Assembly (NCBI RefSeq): GCF_015291725.1
Contig: NZ_CP030038.1
Location: 1,539,001 to 1,603,000 of the forward strand
DNA from: Bradyrhizobium sp. CCBAU 51765
Lineage (GTDB): Bacteria; Pseudomonadota; Alphaproteobacteria; Rhizobiales; Xanthobacteraceae
Direction of reading: 5' to 3'
DNA: 64,000 nt
Below, piece by piece: positions 17,594 to 25,460 of the stretch (its first letter is position 1; each line of letters begins with the position of its first letter). The notes below the pieces were generated by a model, which saw only the letters and a program-made list of their open reading frames with translations, had not been told where the DNA came from and made no database searches. Made by a program: the position numbers and the translations under genes.

Positions 17594-18448
17594 CTACTCC
17601 GCGGCCGCCGGCGGCTTGCGCACGGAGGGATGCAGTCCGGAGGGATCGACGATCATGCCGAACTCCTGGAGATTATGGGCGTGGCAGAGCTGGTGCAGTG
17701 CGAAAGCCTGGTCGATCGCGGCCGGCTGGCCCATCACGTCGACCGAACGGTTCACCGCTTCCTTGGTCAGCTTCAACGCGAAGGACGGTTTTGCCGCGAT
17801 CCGGCGCGCCAGCTCCAGCACGCGCGAAGACAATTCCGCGCGCGGCACGACCTGGTTGACCATGCCAAGCTGGTGCGCCTCCTGCGCGCTCCAGCTGTCG
17901 GCCGTGAACAGGAACTCCTTGGCCTTGCGCGGGCCGAGTTCCCAGGGGTGCACGAACCATTCGACGCCGCAGACGCCCATGGTGACGACGGGGTCGCAGA
18001 ACTGCGCATCGTCGCTGGCGACGATGAGGTCGCAGGCCCAGGCCAGCATCAGCCCGCCGGCGATGCACTTGCCATGCACCTCGGCGATGACAGGCTTGGC
18101 GAGGTTGCGCCAGCGCCGCGTGATCTGGAGATATATTTCCTGCTCGCGCGCGAAGCGGCCGTGGGCGCCGGCTTCGGCGAAACCGCCCCAATGTCCGATC
18201 GGCGGAAAATCGACGCCTGCGGCATTCTTGCCGCCCGCGCGCAGGTCATGGCCGGATGAGAAGTGCGGCCCATTGCCGGCGAGGATGATCACCTTGACCG
18301 CATCGTCCTGCACCGCCGCGTCGAAAGCGGCATTGAGGTCGTAGGTCATTTGCAGGTTCTGCGCGTTGCGCGCCTCGGGCCGGTTCATCACGACCCGGGT
18401 GATCGCCGGATCCGGCCTCTCCACGAGGATGGTCTCGAACGAGGACAT
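17594..18448 (-). CDS. Enoyl-CoA hydratase/isomerase family protein
   Basis: The 284-residue crotonase-fold protein has ARNAQNLQM near the CoA site, SSGHDLRAGG and the oxyanion-hole region EVHGKCIAGGLMLAWACDL. The usual catalytic Glu region reads CDPVVTMGVCGVEWF, which differs from ordinary hydratases, so the reaction may be something other than simple hydration. It is the first gene of the operon with the two acyl-CoA dehydrogenases. I chose the ATG at 18448 (MSSFETILVERPD); an upstream extension is possible but unlike the family. Confidence 0.9.
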   Translation of the reverse strand: MSSFETILVERPDPAITRVVMNRPEARNAQNLQMTYDLNAAFDAAVQDDAVKVIILAGNGPHFSSGHDLRAGGKNAAGVDFPPIGHWGGFAEAGAHGRFAREQEIYLQITRRWRNLAKPVIAEVHGKCIAGGLMLAWACDLIVASDDAQFCDPVVTMGVCGVEWFVHPWELGPRKAKEFLFTADSWSAQEAHQLGMVNQVVPRAELSSRVLELARRIAAKPSFALKLTKEAVNRSVDVMGQPAAIDQAFALHQLCHAHNLQEFGMIVDPSGLHPSVRKPPAAAE

Positions 18449-18606
18449 GGCGTCTCCTCCGGCGTTTCCGCTTTTGTTTTGCCGGAGTTGACTATGTCGG
18501 CCTCGGATAGGCAAGAGGCTTGCGTCAGCCGGCTGCTTTTCGAGCGCTCTGGCGTCTCGCGTGCTCGATCTGGTAGTTTGCGCCGGATTCCACCGGGAGA
18601 AATTTG

Positions 18607-19215
18607 ATGCGCAAGATCCTGACCGTGCTGGCGGCGCTGGCCTCGCTGAGCCTGACCAATTGCGGCTACAACGCGATCCAGAGTGAGGACGAGCAGATCA
18701 AGGCCGCCTGGTCCGAGGTCGTGAACCAGTATCAGCGCCGCGCCGATCTCGTGCCCAATCTCGTCAACTCGGTGAAGGGTTTTGCCCAGCAAGAAAAGGA
18801 CGTGCTGCTCGGTGTCACCAACGCCCGGGCCAAGGTCGGCAGCATCCAGGCGACCCCCGAGGTGCTGAACGATCCCGCCGCCTTCCAGAAATTCCAGGCC
18901 GCCCAGGGCGAGCTCTCCAGCGCATTGTCGCGGCTGCTGGTCGTCACCGAGAACTATCCGCAGCTGAAGTCCGATGCCTTGTTCAAGGACCTGATGTCGC
19001 AGCTCGAAGGCACCGAGAACCGCATCACCGTGGCGCGCAACCGCTACATCAAGTCGGTGCAGGACTATAACGTCACCATCCGCTCGTTCCCGAGCAACCT
19101 CACCGCCATGATGTTCGGCTACAAGGAGAAGCCGAACTTCTCGGTCGAGAACGAGAAGGCGATCTCGACCGCGCCGAAGGTGGACTTCAACCCGGCCCCG
19201 GCGCCATCGAAGTAA
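18607..19215 (+). CDS. lemA: LemA family protein
   Basis: The 202-residue protein has an N-terminal hydrophobic segment ending in a Cys (LASLSLTNCGYN), which may be a signal anchor or an atypical lipobox, and then the LemA helical domain (AWSEVVNQYQRRADLVPNLV). A TTG codon lies directly before the ATG; I chose the ATG at 18607. LemA proteins are membrane-anchored with an outside or periplasmic helical bundle; the function is not firmly known. It leads an operon with two TPM-domain genes, a conserved combination, though the first of these starts inside a dispersed repeat. Confidence 0.93.
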   Translation: MRKILTVLAALASLSLTNCGYNAIQSEDEQIKAAWSEVVNQYQRRADLVPNLVNSVKGFAQQEKDVLLGVTNARAKVGSIQATPEVLNDPAAFQKFQAAQGELSSALSRLLVVTENYPQLKSDALFKDLMSQLEGTENRITVARNRYIKSVQDYNVTIRSFPSNLTAMMFGYKEKPNFSVENEKAISTAPKVDFNPAPAPSK

Positions 19216-19250
19216 GCGCGTTCGCCTCTCATGCGCGCCCCACACACTGC

Positions 19251-19352
19251 TGTCATTCCCCGCGAAGGCGGGGAATCCAGTACGCCGCGGCTTCTCGGTT
19301 CAGGCACGGCTGCCTCTGGAGTACTGGATCGCCCGCTTTCGCGGGCGATGAC
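19251..19352 (+). repeat. Dispersed palindromic repeat, family B copy 1, overlapping a start codon
   Basis: It starts TGTCATTCCCCGCGAAGGCG, has internal facing arms CCAGTAC and GTACTGG, and ends in CGCGGGCGATGACGGCA. The last ATG of the repeat (19348) is the likely start codon of the next gene. A related copy lies at 40657-40747. Confidence 0.88.
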
Positions 19353-20235
19353 GGCAGGTTTGTTGCGGGCGATAGCGGTCATCGCACTCTTCCTTGCCTT
19401 CGCGCTCCCCACCCACGCCGACGTCGCCGTCCCCCAGCTCACCGGCCGCGTGGTCGATCAAACCGGCACGCTCTCCAGCAGCGACGTCGCCACGCTGTCG
19501 CAGAAGCTGCAGGACTTCGAGAGCCGCAAGGGCAGCCAGATCGCGGTCCTGATCGTGCCGACCACCCAGCCGGAGACGATCGAGCAGTTCTCGATCCGTG
19601 TCGCGGAGGCCTGGAAGATCGGCCGCAAGAAGGTCGACGACGGCGCGATCCTCGTCGTCGCCAAGAACGACCGGCGCTTGCGTATCGAGGTCGGCTATGG
19701 CCTCGAAGGTGCGCTGACCGACGTCACGTCAAGGCGCATCATCGACGAGGTCATCACACCGAAATTCAGGACAGGCGATTTTGCCGGCGGCATCTCCGAC
19801 GGCGTCGATCGGATGATCCGGGTGGTTGACGGCGAGCCGCTGCCGGTTCCCTCGCCGACCGTCCATTTCGGCAATCTGGACGACCTTGCGCCTCTTTTCA
19901 TCGTGACGCTGTTCGTCTCGATCGGTGTCGGCGGGTTCTTCCGGGCCGTGCTGGGCCGGCTGCTCGGATCATTGACGACCGGAGGCATCATTGCCGCGCT
20001 GACCTGGCTCATTCTCGGCTCCGCCGCGCTCGCCGCGGCCCTCGGAGTCCTCGGCTTCATCATCGGATTTGTCGCCGATCTGTTTTCGGCGATGACGCCG
20101 GGCACGGGCCGCTCGCGCGGCAGCTCGTGGTCGAGCGGCTCTTCGGGCGGATGGAGCAGCGGATCGTCGAGTAGCGGCGGCTTCAGCGGCGGCGGGGGCA
20201 GTTTCGGCGGCGGCGGCGCCTCGGGGAGCTGGTAG
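19348..20235 (+). CDS. TPM-domain (YgcG-like) membrane protein
   Basis: The 295-residue protein has a signal peptide (LLRAIAVIALFLAFALPTHA), a TPM domain (about residues 30-160, with VVDQTGTLSS and VGYGLEGALTD), two or three membrane helices (about 180-250) and a Gly/Ser-rich tail (GGFSGGGGSFGGGGASGSW). This is the YgcG layout. TPM domains occur in the thylakoid protein TLP18.3, which has been linked to photosystem II repair and acid phosphatase activity; the bacterial role is unknown. It sits between lemA and another TPM gene. The chosen ATG lies at the end of a dispersed repeat; the open frame extends back through the repeat but that gives no signal peptide. Confidence 0.9.
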   Translation: MTAGLLRAIAVIALFLAFALPTHADVAVPQLTGRVVDQTGTLSSSDVATLSQKLQDFESRKGSQIAVLIVPTTQPETIEQFSIRVAEAWKIGRKKVDDGAILVVAKNDRRLRIEVGYGLEGALTDVTSRRIIDEVITPKFRTGDFAGGISDGVDRMIRVVDGEPLPVPSPTVHFGNLDDLAPLFIVTLFVSIGVGGFFRAVLGRLLGSLTTGGIIAALTWLILGSAALAAALGVLGFIIGFVADLFSAMTPGTGRSRGSSWSSGSSGGWSSGSSSSGGFSGGGGSFGGGGASGSW

Positions 20236-20240
20236 CGATC

Positions 20241-20738
20241 ATGGGCATCAAGCGCATTGCCAGGCATCTCGTGCAGCATCATTGGCGGGCGAAGCAGATT
20301 TTCCCGCAAGCCGTGCTCGATCGCATCGAGCAGGCGGTCAAGCGCGGCGAGGCCACCCATTCCGGTCAGGTCCGCTTCGTCGTCGAAGGCGCGCTTGACG
20401 GAGCGCCGCTGTTCCGTAACCAGCCGGCGCGCGAGCGCGCACTCGACGTGTTCTCGCACTTGCGTATCTGGGATACCGCGCACAACAACGGTGTCCTGAT
20501 CTATCTGCTGCTCGCCGACCGTGACGTCGAGATCGTCGCCGATCGCGGCATCGATGCGAAGGTCGGTGCTGAAGGGTGGGAGAGCATCTGCCGCGCAATG
20601 GAGGCCGAGTTCAGGTCGGGCCGGTTCGAGCGCGGCGTGATCGGCGGCATCGAGGCGGTGTCGCGCGAGCTGGCCCGGCATTTCCCGCCGCAGGGCCCGC
20701 CATCGAACGAGCTGCCGGATGCGCCGGTGGTGATGTGA
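20241..20738 (+). CDS. Second TPM-domain protein
   Basis: The 165-residue protein consists of an N-terminal basic helix (MGIKRIARHLVQHHWRAKQI) and a TPM domain (VRFVVEGALDGAPL, DTAHNNGVLIYLLLADRDVE, IVADRGIDAKVG). It has no signal peptide or membrane segment, so it is presumably cytoplasmic or attached to the YgcG-like protein. It starts 5 bases after the preceding gene, indicating co-transcription and probable coupling. Function is unknown; the pairing of a membrane and a soluble TPM protein after LemA recurs in many proteobacteria. Confidence 0.88.
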   Translation: MGIKRIARHLVQHHWRAKQIFPQAVLDRIEQAVKRGEATHSGQVRFVVEGALDGAPLFRNQPARERALDVFSHLRIWDTAHNNGVLIYLLLADRDVEIVADRGIDAKVGAEGWESICRAMEAEFRSGRFERGVIGGIEAVSRELARHFPPQGPPSNELPDAPVVM

Positions 20739-20778
20739 CGGATAGTGATGTGAACAGAGCGGGCGCCGCTCACTCCGT

Positions 20779-20861
20779 CATTGCGAGGAGCCCTTGCGAC
20801 GAAGCAATCCAGACTGCTGCTGCGGAAAGACTCTGGATTGCTTCGCTCCGCTCGCAATGAC
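20779..20861 (-). repeat. Dispersed palindromic repeat, family A copy 3
   Basis: Same element as at 4241-4322, in opposite orientation (CATTGCGAGGAGCCCTTGCG at the left, GCTCGCAATGA at the right). Confidence 0.88.
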
Positions 20862-20894
20862 GATGTGGATGCGACGTGCTCAACTCTCTGACCG

Positions 20895-21050
20895 TCACCC
20901 TGAGGCGCTCGCCTCTTCCGCGAGGCTCGAAGGGCGACGGCCCGGCTGCGGCAGCTGGGCCGTTCATCCTTCGAGGCTCCGCGCGCACTGCTTCGCAGCA
21001 CACGCCTCGCGCCTCCAGCGACAACGGCTTCGCCGTTGCGCGGGCATGAC
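20895..21050. repeat. Dispersed repeat, family F copy 1
   Basis: It starts CACCCTGAGGCGCTCGC, contains CTCGAAGG and CCTTCGAGG facing blocks with GGCCCGGCTG between them, and ends near GCGGGCATGACG. A shorter relative lies at 43884-43981. Confidence 0.75.
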
Positions 21051-21262
21051 GGGTTGGGAGTTGCGCCGTGCTTCGTACATTCCGCCGCCGTTCATCTTCC
21101 CCCGGTTACAAATTGTTTCACACCCGCCACGCCGGTTCCATTTTCCCGGCCCAATTCGGCCCCGGATCAATTCCTAAAGTTTCGGTAAGCGGGTCCGAAG
21201 GTAAGGATTTCGCAAGCAATGAAAGTTACCAAAAGGTCAATCCAGACTGGAGTATTTGAGCC

Positions 21263-22243
21263 GTGAGCGAACCAATGCCCGACCAGGCTGCCCAGGATTC
21301 CGGTGCTGCCGACGCAGCGCCGCCGGCCCTCGCGGTTGCCGCCGGTATCGACGCCCCCTCGATCGCCCCCGACCACGAGGCGCCGCCCAAGCCGGATCCG
21401 GTCAAGGCGGATGCTCCCAAAGTCGAGCCGCCGCGGATCGACGTGCCGAAACTCGAAGCGAAAGCCGAACCCAAAGCCGAACCCGAGCCAAAGCCGGGCA
21501 AGCTGATCGTCATGGCGCCCTCGGACCGGTCCTGGGACCGCGAGGACTTCGCCCCCCATGTGAAGGCGGACGAGCCGCGCGAGACCGGAGGCAAGCGCCG
21601 CTTGTCTGCGATGGCCGCGGTGGTGGCGATCGCCGCCAGCGTCGGCGCGATCAGCGGGGCGCTTGCGACCGCCGGCATGATGCGTTTCGCCGCCCCGGCC
21701 CAGGCGCCGGTGCAGGTCGCCGACACCAGCGCGCTGGATGCTTCGGTCGCCCGGATCGATGCCGACCTTGTCGCGCTGAAGGCCAATGTCGAGCAGAGCT
21801 CGAAAACCGGCGTCAGCCAGTTCAACCGGACCAACGACCGCCTCGACAAGCTCGAGAAGGCGCAGGCCGAGCCGCTGGCCAAGATCGCAAAACTGTCCGA
21901 GACCGTCGATAAGCTCCGCGCCACGCCGGCCGCAGCGTCCGCGCAGGCTGCAGCAGCTCCCGCCAGGGAGACCACCGGCTCGATCGCGCCGACCCAGGTT
22001 GCGACCGCCGCAGCGGCACCGGCGCCTGCCGCGCCCAAGACCGAGGTCGGGCGTCTGCCGACGATCGAAGGCTGGAGGCTGCGCAATGCCGGCAATGGCG
22101 GCGCGCTGATCGAGGGCCGCGACGGGCTGTACGAGGTCTACCCCGGCGATCCCATCCCCGGCGTCGGCCGCGTCGATGCGATCCGTCGTCAGGACGGCCG
22201 CTGGGTGGTCGTCACCAGCAGGGGCCTGATCGTGTCGCGCTGA
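21263..22243 (+). CDS. Membrane-anchored envelope protein with coiled coil, unknown function
   Basis: The 326-residue protein starts at a GTG and has a Pro/Ala/Lys/Glu-rich cytoplasmic N-terminus (including tandem AKAEPKAEPEPKP), one membrane helix (about 115-137, SAMAAVVAIAASVGAISGAL), a predicted coiled coil (about 155-215, IDADLVALKANVEQ, RLDKLEKAQAEPLAKIAKL) and a C-terminal globular part (about 265-326, WRLRNAGNGGALIEGRDGLY). I recognise no named family. The layout resembles proteins bridging inner membrane and cell wall. It is followed by a strong intrinsic terminator, so it is probably monocistronic. Confidence 0.85.
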   Translation: MSEPMPDQAAQDSGAADAAPPALAVAAGIDAPSIAPDHEAPPKPDPVKADAPKVEPPRIDVPKLEAKAEPKAEPEPKPGKLIVMAPSDRSWDREDFAPHVKADEPRETGGKRRLSAMAAVVAIAASVGAISGALATAGMMRFAAPAQAPVQVADTSALDASVARIDADLVALKANVEQSSKTGVSQFNRTNDRLDKLEKAQAEPLAKIAKLSETVDKLRATPAAASAQAAAAPARETTGSIAPTQVATAAAAPAPAAPKTEVGRLPTIEGWRLRNAGNGGALIEGRDGLYEVYPGDPIPGVGRVDAIRRQDGRWVVVTSRGLIVSR

Positions 22244-22265
22244 GCGCCCGCTATCGACTTTTAAA

Positions 22266-22299
22266 GAGGCGCTTCACCACCATGTGAGGCGCCTTTTTA
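22266..22299 (+). terminator. Rho-independent terminator
   Basis: Ten-base arms GGCGCTTCAC and GTGAGGCGCC (one G-U pair) around a 6-base loop, followed directly by five T. It lies 24 bases after the stop of the coiled-coil protein gene and is the clearest intrinsic terminator in the window. Confidence 0.93.
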
Positions 22300-22335
22300 C
22301 TTGAATAGGCGTCCCTGCGCGGTGTTACCTGAGGC

Positions 22336-23886
22336 ATGAGCCGCGCGTTGCGAATTCTCGTTGCTGCCGCCGCATTGTTGGGCGGCGTCGCTTCGCTATT
22401 CGCGGCGGAGACCACAGCGCTGACGCGCGGCACTGCGATCACCGATCCCGATCTCCTGCGCAAGCTCGACCAGAACAATACGCTGACGATCTCGCGTCTG
22501 CTCTCGCCGGAGCGGAGCGCGGACGCCCCGCTCACGACCGACCTGATGTTCGCGTCGCTGCCACAGCTGAAAGAGATTCCGCCCGCGATCGATGCGGAAT
22601 TCGACCGCTATATCGCTCGGTACAAGGCGGCATATCCGACCGAAGCCATCGGCGTCGGCGAGGGCTTCGACGTGCAATTGTTCGACCGCGCCAATCTGAA
22701 ATCGCGCGACACGCGTTTCGTGCTGGCCGGGATCGTGAACCGAATGGACCGCGCCTATGTGTCGGAAGAGTCCTGCGGCGAGATCCGGCTGATCTACCGT
22801 CTTGCCCGTTTCGACAGCAGGCCCGATGGCGGCAAGACCGCAACGCGCCTGCCGATGACGCTCAACCTCGTGATGAAGGCACGCGATCCGCGTCAGACCG
22901 ATGCGAACGGCAGGCCGGTCACCTGCGCCGAGGTTGCCCGGCGCTGGCTCGACAATGGCGATTGGCAAGGGTTGATCGGCAGTCGTATCCAATCTTACGA
23001 CGCCATGCTCGACCGCATCGAGACCAACATCCAGGTCTCGGTGGCGCCGAAATCGGCGCTGCACGATTTCCGCTCCGACTATCTGCTCAAGGTGTTCAAG
23101 TACGACGCTGCCACCAAGACGTTCGAGGAATCGCCGCTGGAGAACCAGATCGACCGCGACAGGATCCTCGCCGACGATGCGCTCCGGCGCGACTTCAAGG
23201 CCTGGCTGCTCGCGCCCGATCATCTGCGCGAGTTCGATCGCGGCACCGTGCTGATCCCGGAGAAATTCCTCGCCAGGGCCGCGGTGGTGCCGACTCCCGC
23301 CGGCCTCGATGCCTCGGCGCTGCAGCCCGAGTTCGGCATGATGCAAGGAGAGGGACAAGCGGAAGGCAAAGGCGATCCCGTTTTCACTGACAATGACGTG
23401 GTTAGCGCGTTGAAGCAGGCGGCGGCACGCGGCGCCGACATGCAGAATGTCCGCTCGGTCGCCGGTTTCCAGCGCCGTCTCAACGACGTCACCTGCGCCG
23501 GCTGCCACCAGACCCGCGGCATCGGCGGCTTTCATTTCCCTGGCGTCGATTGGCTTGCGGACAACCCGTCCAATTCCGCCATCGTGCCGGCCTCGCCGCA
23601 TTTCTTCGGCGACCAGCTCCGCCGCCGCGACATTCTGACCGCGTTTGCCTCCGGCAAACGACCTGATTTCTCACGCGGATTTGCCAGCCGGCCGCAGACC
23701 CGCGGAGGTAAGGAACTCGCCGGCACCGAATATCAGGACGGCTGGGGCGCGCATTGTTCCCTGCAGGATGCGGGATCGGGAACGCCGGACAGGAGTTTTA
23801 CGTCATGGAGCTGTGCTAACGGTCTTACCTGTCAGGCTGCCGCGGCCTCGCGCCGCATCGGCATGTGCTTCATCAAGACGCGTTAG
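22336..23886 (+). CDS. Periplasmic protein with a single CXXCH haem motif, unknown function
   Basis: The 516-residue product has a signal peptide (LRILVAAAALLGGVASLFAA) and a CAGCHQTRG motif at about residue 391, the pattern for one covalent c-type haem. The long N-terminal part (ALTRGTAITDPDLLRKLDQN, VLAGIVNRMDRAYVSEESCG) does not match a family I know. Ten or so Cys residues near the C-terminus, in HCSLQDAGSG and SWSCANGLTCQAAAA, suggest disulfides. Export is therefore likely; electron transfer or redox sensing is inference. The next gene is a 54-residue membrane protein 37 bases downstream. Confidence 0.8.
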   Translation: MSRALRILVAAAALLGGVASLFAAETTALTRGTAITDPDLLRKLDQNNTLTISRLLSPERSADAPLTTDLMFASLPQLKEIPPAIDAEFDRYIARYKAAYPTEAIGVGEGFDVQLFDRANLKSRDTRFVLAGIVNRMDRAYVSEESCGEIRLIYRLARFDSRPDGGKTATRLPMTLNLVMKARDPRQTDANGRPVTCAEVARRWLDNGDWQGLIGSRIQSYDAMLDRIETNIQVSVAPKSALHDFRSDYLLKVFKYDAATKTFEESPLENQIDRDRILADDALRRDFKAWLLAPDHLREFDRGTVLIPEKFLARAAVVPTPAGLDASALQPEFGMMQGEGQAEGKGDPVFTDNDVVSALKQAAARGADMQNVRSVAGFQRRLNDVTCAGCHQTRGIGGFHFPGVDWLADNPSNSAIVPASPHFFGDQLRRRDILTAFASGKRPDFSRGFASRPQTRGGKELAGTEYQDGWGAHCSLQDAGSGTPDRSFTSWSCANGLTCQAAAASRRIGMCFIKTR

Positions 23887-23923
23887 CGCGCAAGATAAAG
23901 CCAACAAGCGATTTGGATGATCC

Positions 23924-24088
23924 ATGACGAATACCGGCGAAGCCAACAAGGAGCGCAATCGCGAGATTGCGCGCAATGAGGAAGCCAAGCAGGTCGCCGG
24001 CAGCACCCGCGTCAGCATCTGGGCCATCGCGACGGCCGTCATCATCGGCGGGATTTTGTTTACGCTTGGCTGGCTGGCGCTTCGCTAG
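23924..24088 (+). CDS. 54-residue single-pass membrane protein
   Basis: The reading frame starts with an ATG at 23924 (MTNTGEANKERNREIARNEE) and ends with TAG at 24086-24088. A charged N-terminal helix is followed by one hydrophobic helix (ISIWAIATAVIIGGILFTLG-like, residues 30-52). The amino-acid pattern is that of a real small membrane protein rather than a chance frame. It probably shares a transcript with the CXXCH protein gene. Function is unknown. Confidence 0.65.
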   Translation: MTNTGEANKERNREIARNEEAKQVAGSTRVSIWAIATAVIIGGILFTLGWLALR

Positions 24089-24096
24089 GTGGCGCC

Positions 24097-24744
24097 TCAC
24101 TTCGCGTAGTTCGTCATCCGCTTGCCCGGCAGCAGCTCATAGGCCGGCTTCCAGCCGGGCAGCGCGGCCATGCGGCCGAGCCAGGCGTGGATGGCGGGAT
24201 GGCTCGCCGCGAAATCGAAGCCGTGCTCGTCGCTCGGATAGTGCAGATAGGCCATCATCGAGATGTCGGCGACCGTCGGCCTCGCCCCGATCGCGAAGTC
24301 ATTGTGCTGGAGATGCCCGTCGAGGATGCCGAGGAAGTCCTCGAGCCGCCGGCGAAAATACTTCAGCACCTGCAGATCGTTCTTCTCGGTGAAGGCGCGC
24401 ATGAAGCGGTAGGTCGCCATGTAGCCGGTGAGCTTGTGGTTGTCCCAGAACAGCCAGCGCAGCAGCTCGAACCTCTCGTCCTCCGTCTCGGCGCCGAAAC
24501 GGCCGTATTGCTCGGCCAGTTTCAGCAGCAGCGGTGCGGTCTGTGTCATCTTTACGCCGTCGATCTCGAGCACCGGGATCTCGCCCATTTCGTTCACGGC
24601 CTGGCGCCATTCCGCCGTGCGCGTGACGCCGCCGGCGAAATCGGTCCACACGGGCTCGAACGTCTCGCCGCAGAGCGTCAGCATCAGCGCCAGCTTGTAG
24701 CTGTTGCCTGACTCGGGGAAATAGTGAAGGCGATAGCTGGGCAT
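24097..24744 (-). CDS. Glutathione S-transferase family protein
   Basis: The 215-residue protein has a thioredoxin-like N-terminal domain (MPSYRLHYFPESGNSYKLAL; cis-Pro region EIPVLEIDGVKMTQT) and an all-helical C-terminal domain with the N-capping motif ARPTVADISMMAYL. It would conjugate or otherwise use glutathione in the cytosol. I chose the ATG at 24744 (MPSYRL). It is divergent from a TetR-type gene, with a perfect palindrome in between, so repression by that regulator with release by an electrophile or xenobiotic is plausible. Confidence 0.92.
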   Translation of the reverse strand: MPSYRLHYFPESGNSYKLALMLTLCGETFEPVWTDFAGGVTRTAEWRQAVNEMGEIPVLEIDGVKMTQTAPLLLKLAEQYGRFGAETEDERFELLRWLFWDNHKLTGYMATYRFMRAFTEKNDLQVLKYFRRRLEDFLGILDGHLQHNDFAIGARPTVADISMMAYLHYPSDEHGFDFAASHPAIHAWLGRMAALPGWKPAYELLPGKRMTNYAK

Positions 24745-24799
24745 TGAATACTCCTTGCCTTCGGGGGCTCGAACAACGAGAGTACGTATGATCCGGATA

Positions 24800-24817
24800 G
24801 CAGAACATTTGTTCTGC
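24800..24817. promoter_or_regulatory. Candidate TetR operator (18-bp perfect palindrome)
   Basis: The sequence GCAGAACATTTGTTCTGC is fully palindromic (8-base arms, 2-base centre). It lies in the 104-base region between the divergent GST and TetR genes, 32 bases before the TetR start codon, where a self-repressing operator would be expected. Confidence 0.7.
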
Positions 24818-24848
24818 CGTGCGTCAAGAGCTGGATGCTGGGGGCCGC

Positions 24849-25445
24849 ATGAGCAAGGAATCAAAGACAGGGTCGGGCGAGCGCGAGCGGTCCCTGATGC
24901 AGGCGACGCTGCGCATCATTGGGCGACATGGGCTTGACGGCGTGACCCACCGGGCGGTCGCCGCCGAGGCCAAGGTCTCGCTCGGCGCGGTCACGCATCA
25001 TTTCGGAACCCGTGATGCGCTGGTCGAGGCGGCCCTGCAGTTCGCTTTGGCGCGCGAAATCGGCAGGCTGCGTGCGTTGGCTCTCAGCCTTCAGGACAAG
25101 GCGTTCGAGGTGGAGGCCTGGATCGAGGCGCTGGTCGATTTCTACGTCCGCGAGATCAGCACAGAAGCCGAGACGCATATCGCCTGCTATGAGGCCTTCC
25201 TGGCCGCCGCGAGGCAAGAGCACTATCGGCCCGTGGTCGCCGAGTGGTTCGACACGTGGCGGCAGAGTGCGGAGCTTGCGCTGAAAGCTGCGAAGTCACG
25301 AAACCCACGCCGCCACGCCGAGTTGTTCGTCTCGGCGCTGATTGGCTTGCTCTTTCGCCAGCTCGCCGCGCCCAGAGCCGGCTTCCGCCGTGAGGCGAAG
25401 GCGGAGCTGTTGGAGCTGGTGGGCGGCTTGATCGCGCGGAACTAA
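24849..25445 (+). CDS. TetR/AcrR family transcriptional regulator
   Basis: The 198-residue protein has an N-terminal TetR helix-turn-helix (residues about 10-55: LMQATLRIIGRHGLDGVTHR, AAEAKVSLGAVTHHFGTRDA) and a helical ligand-binding C-terminal part. I chose the ATG at 24849. The divergent GST gene and the intervening palindrome make it the likely local repressor. The ligand is unknown. Confidence 0.93.
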   Translation: MSKESKTGSGERERSLMQATLRIIGRHGLDGVTHRAVAAEAKVSLGAVTHHFGTRDALVEAALQFALAREIGRLRALALSLQDKAFEVEAWIEALVDFYVREISTEAETHIACYEAFLAAARQEHYRPVVAEWFDTWRQSAELALKAAKSRNPRRHAELFVSALIGLLFRQLAAPRAGFRREAKAELLELVGGLIARN

Positions 25446-25460
25446 CGCCGGCGCGCCGGC

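Larger units (their letters stand above)
20739..21262. other. Gene-free stretch made mostly of two dispersed repeats
   Basis: The 524 bases between the second TPM gene and the next gene hold a family A repeat (20779-20861) and a family F repeat (about 20895-21050). The remaining about 210 bases before 21263 should contain the promoter of the downstream gene; I see no clear coding sequence or RNA gene there. Confidence 0.7.
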
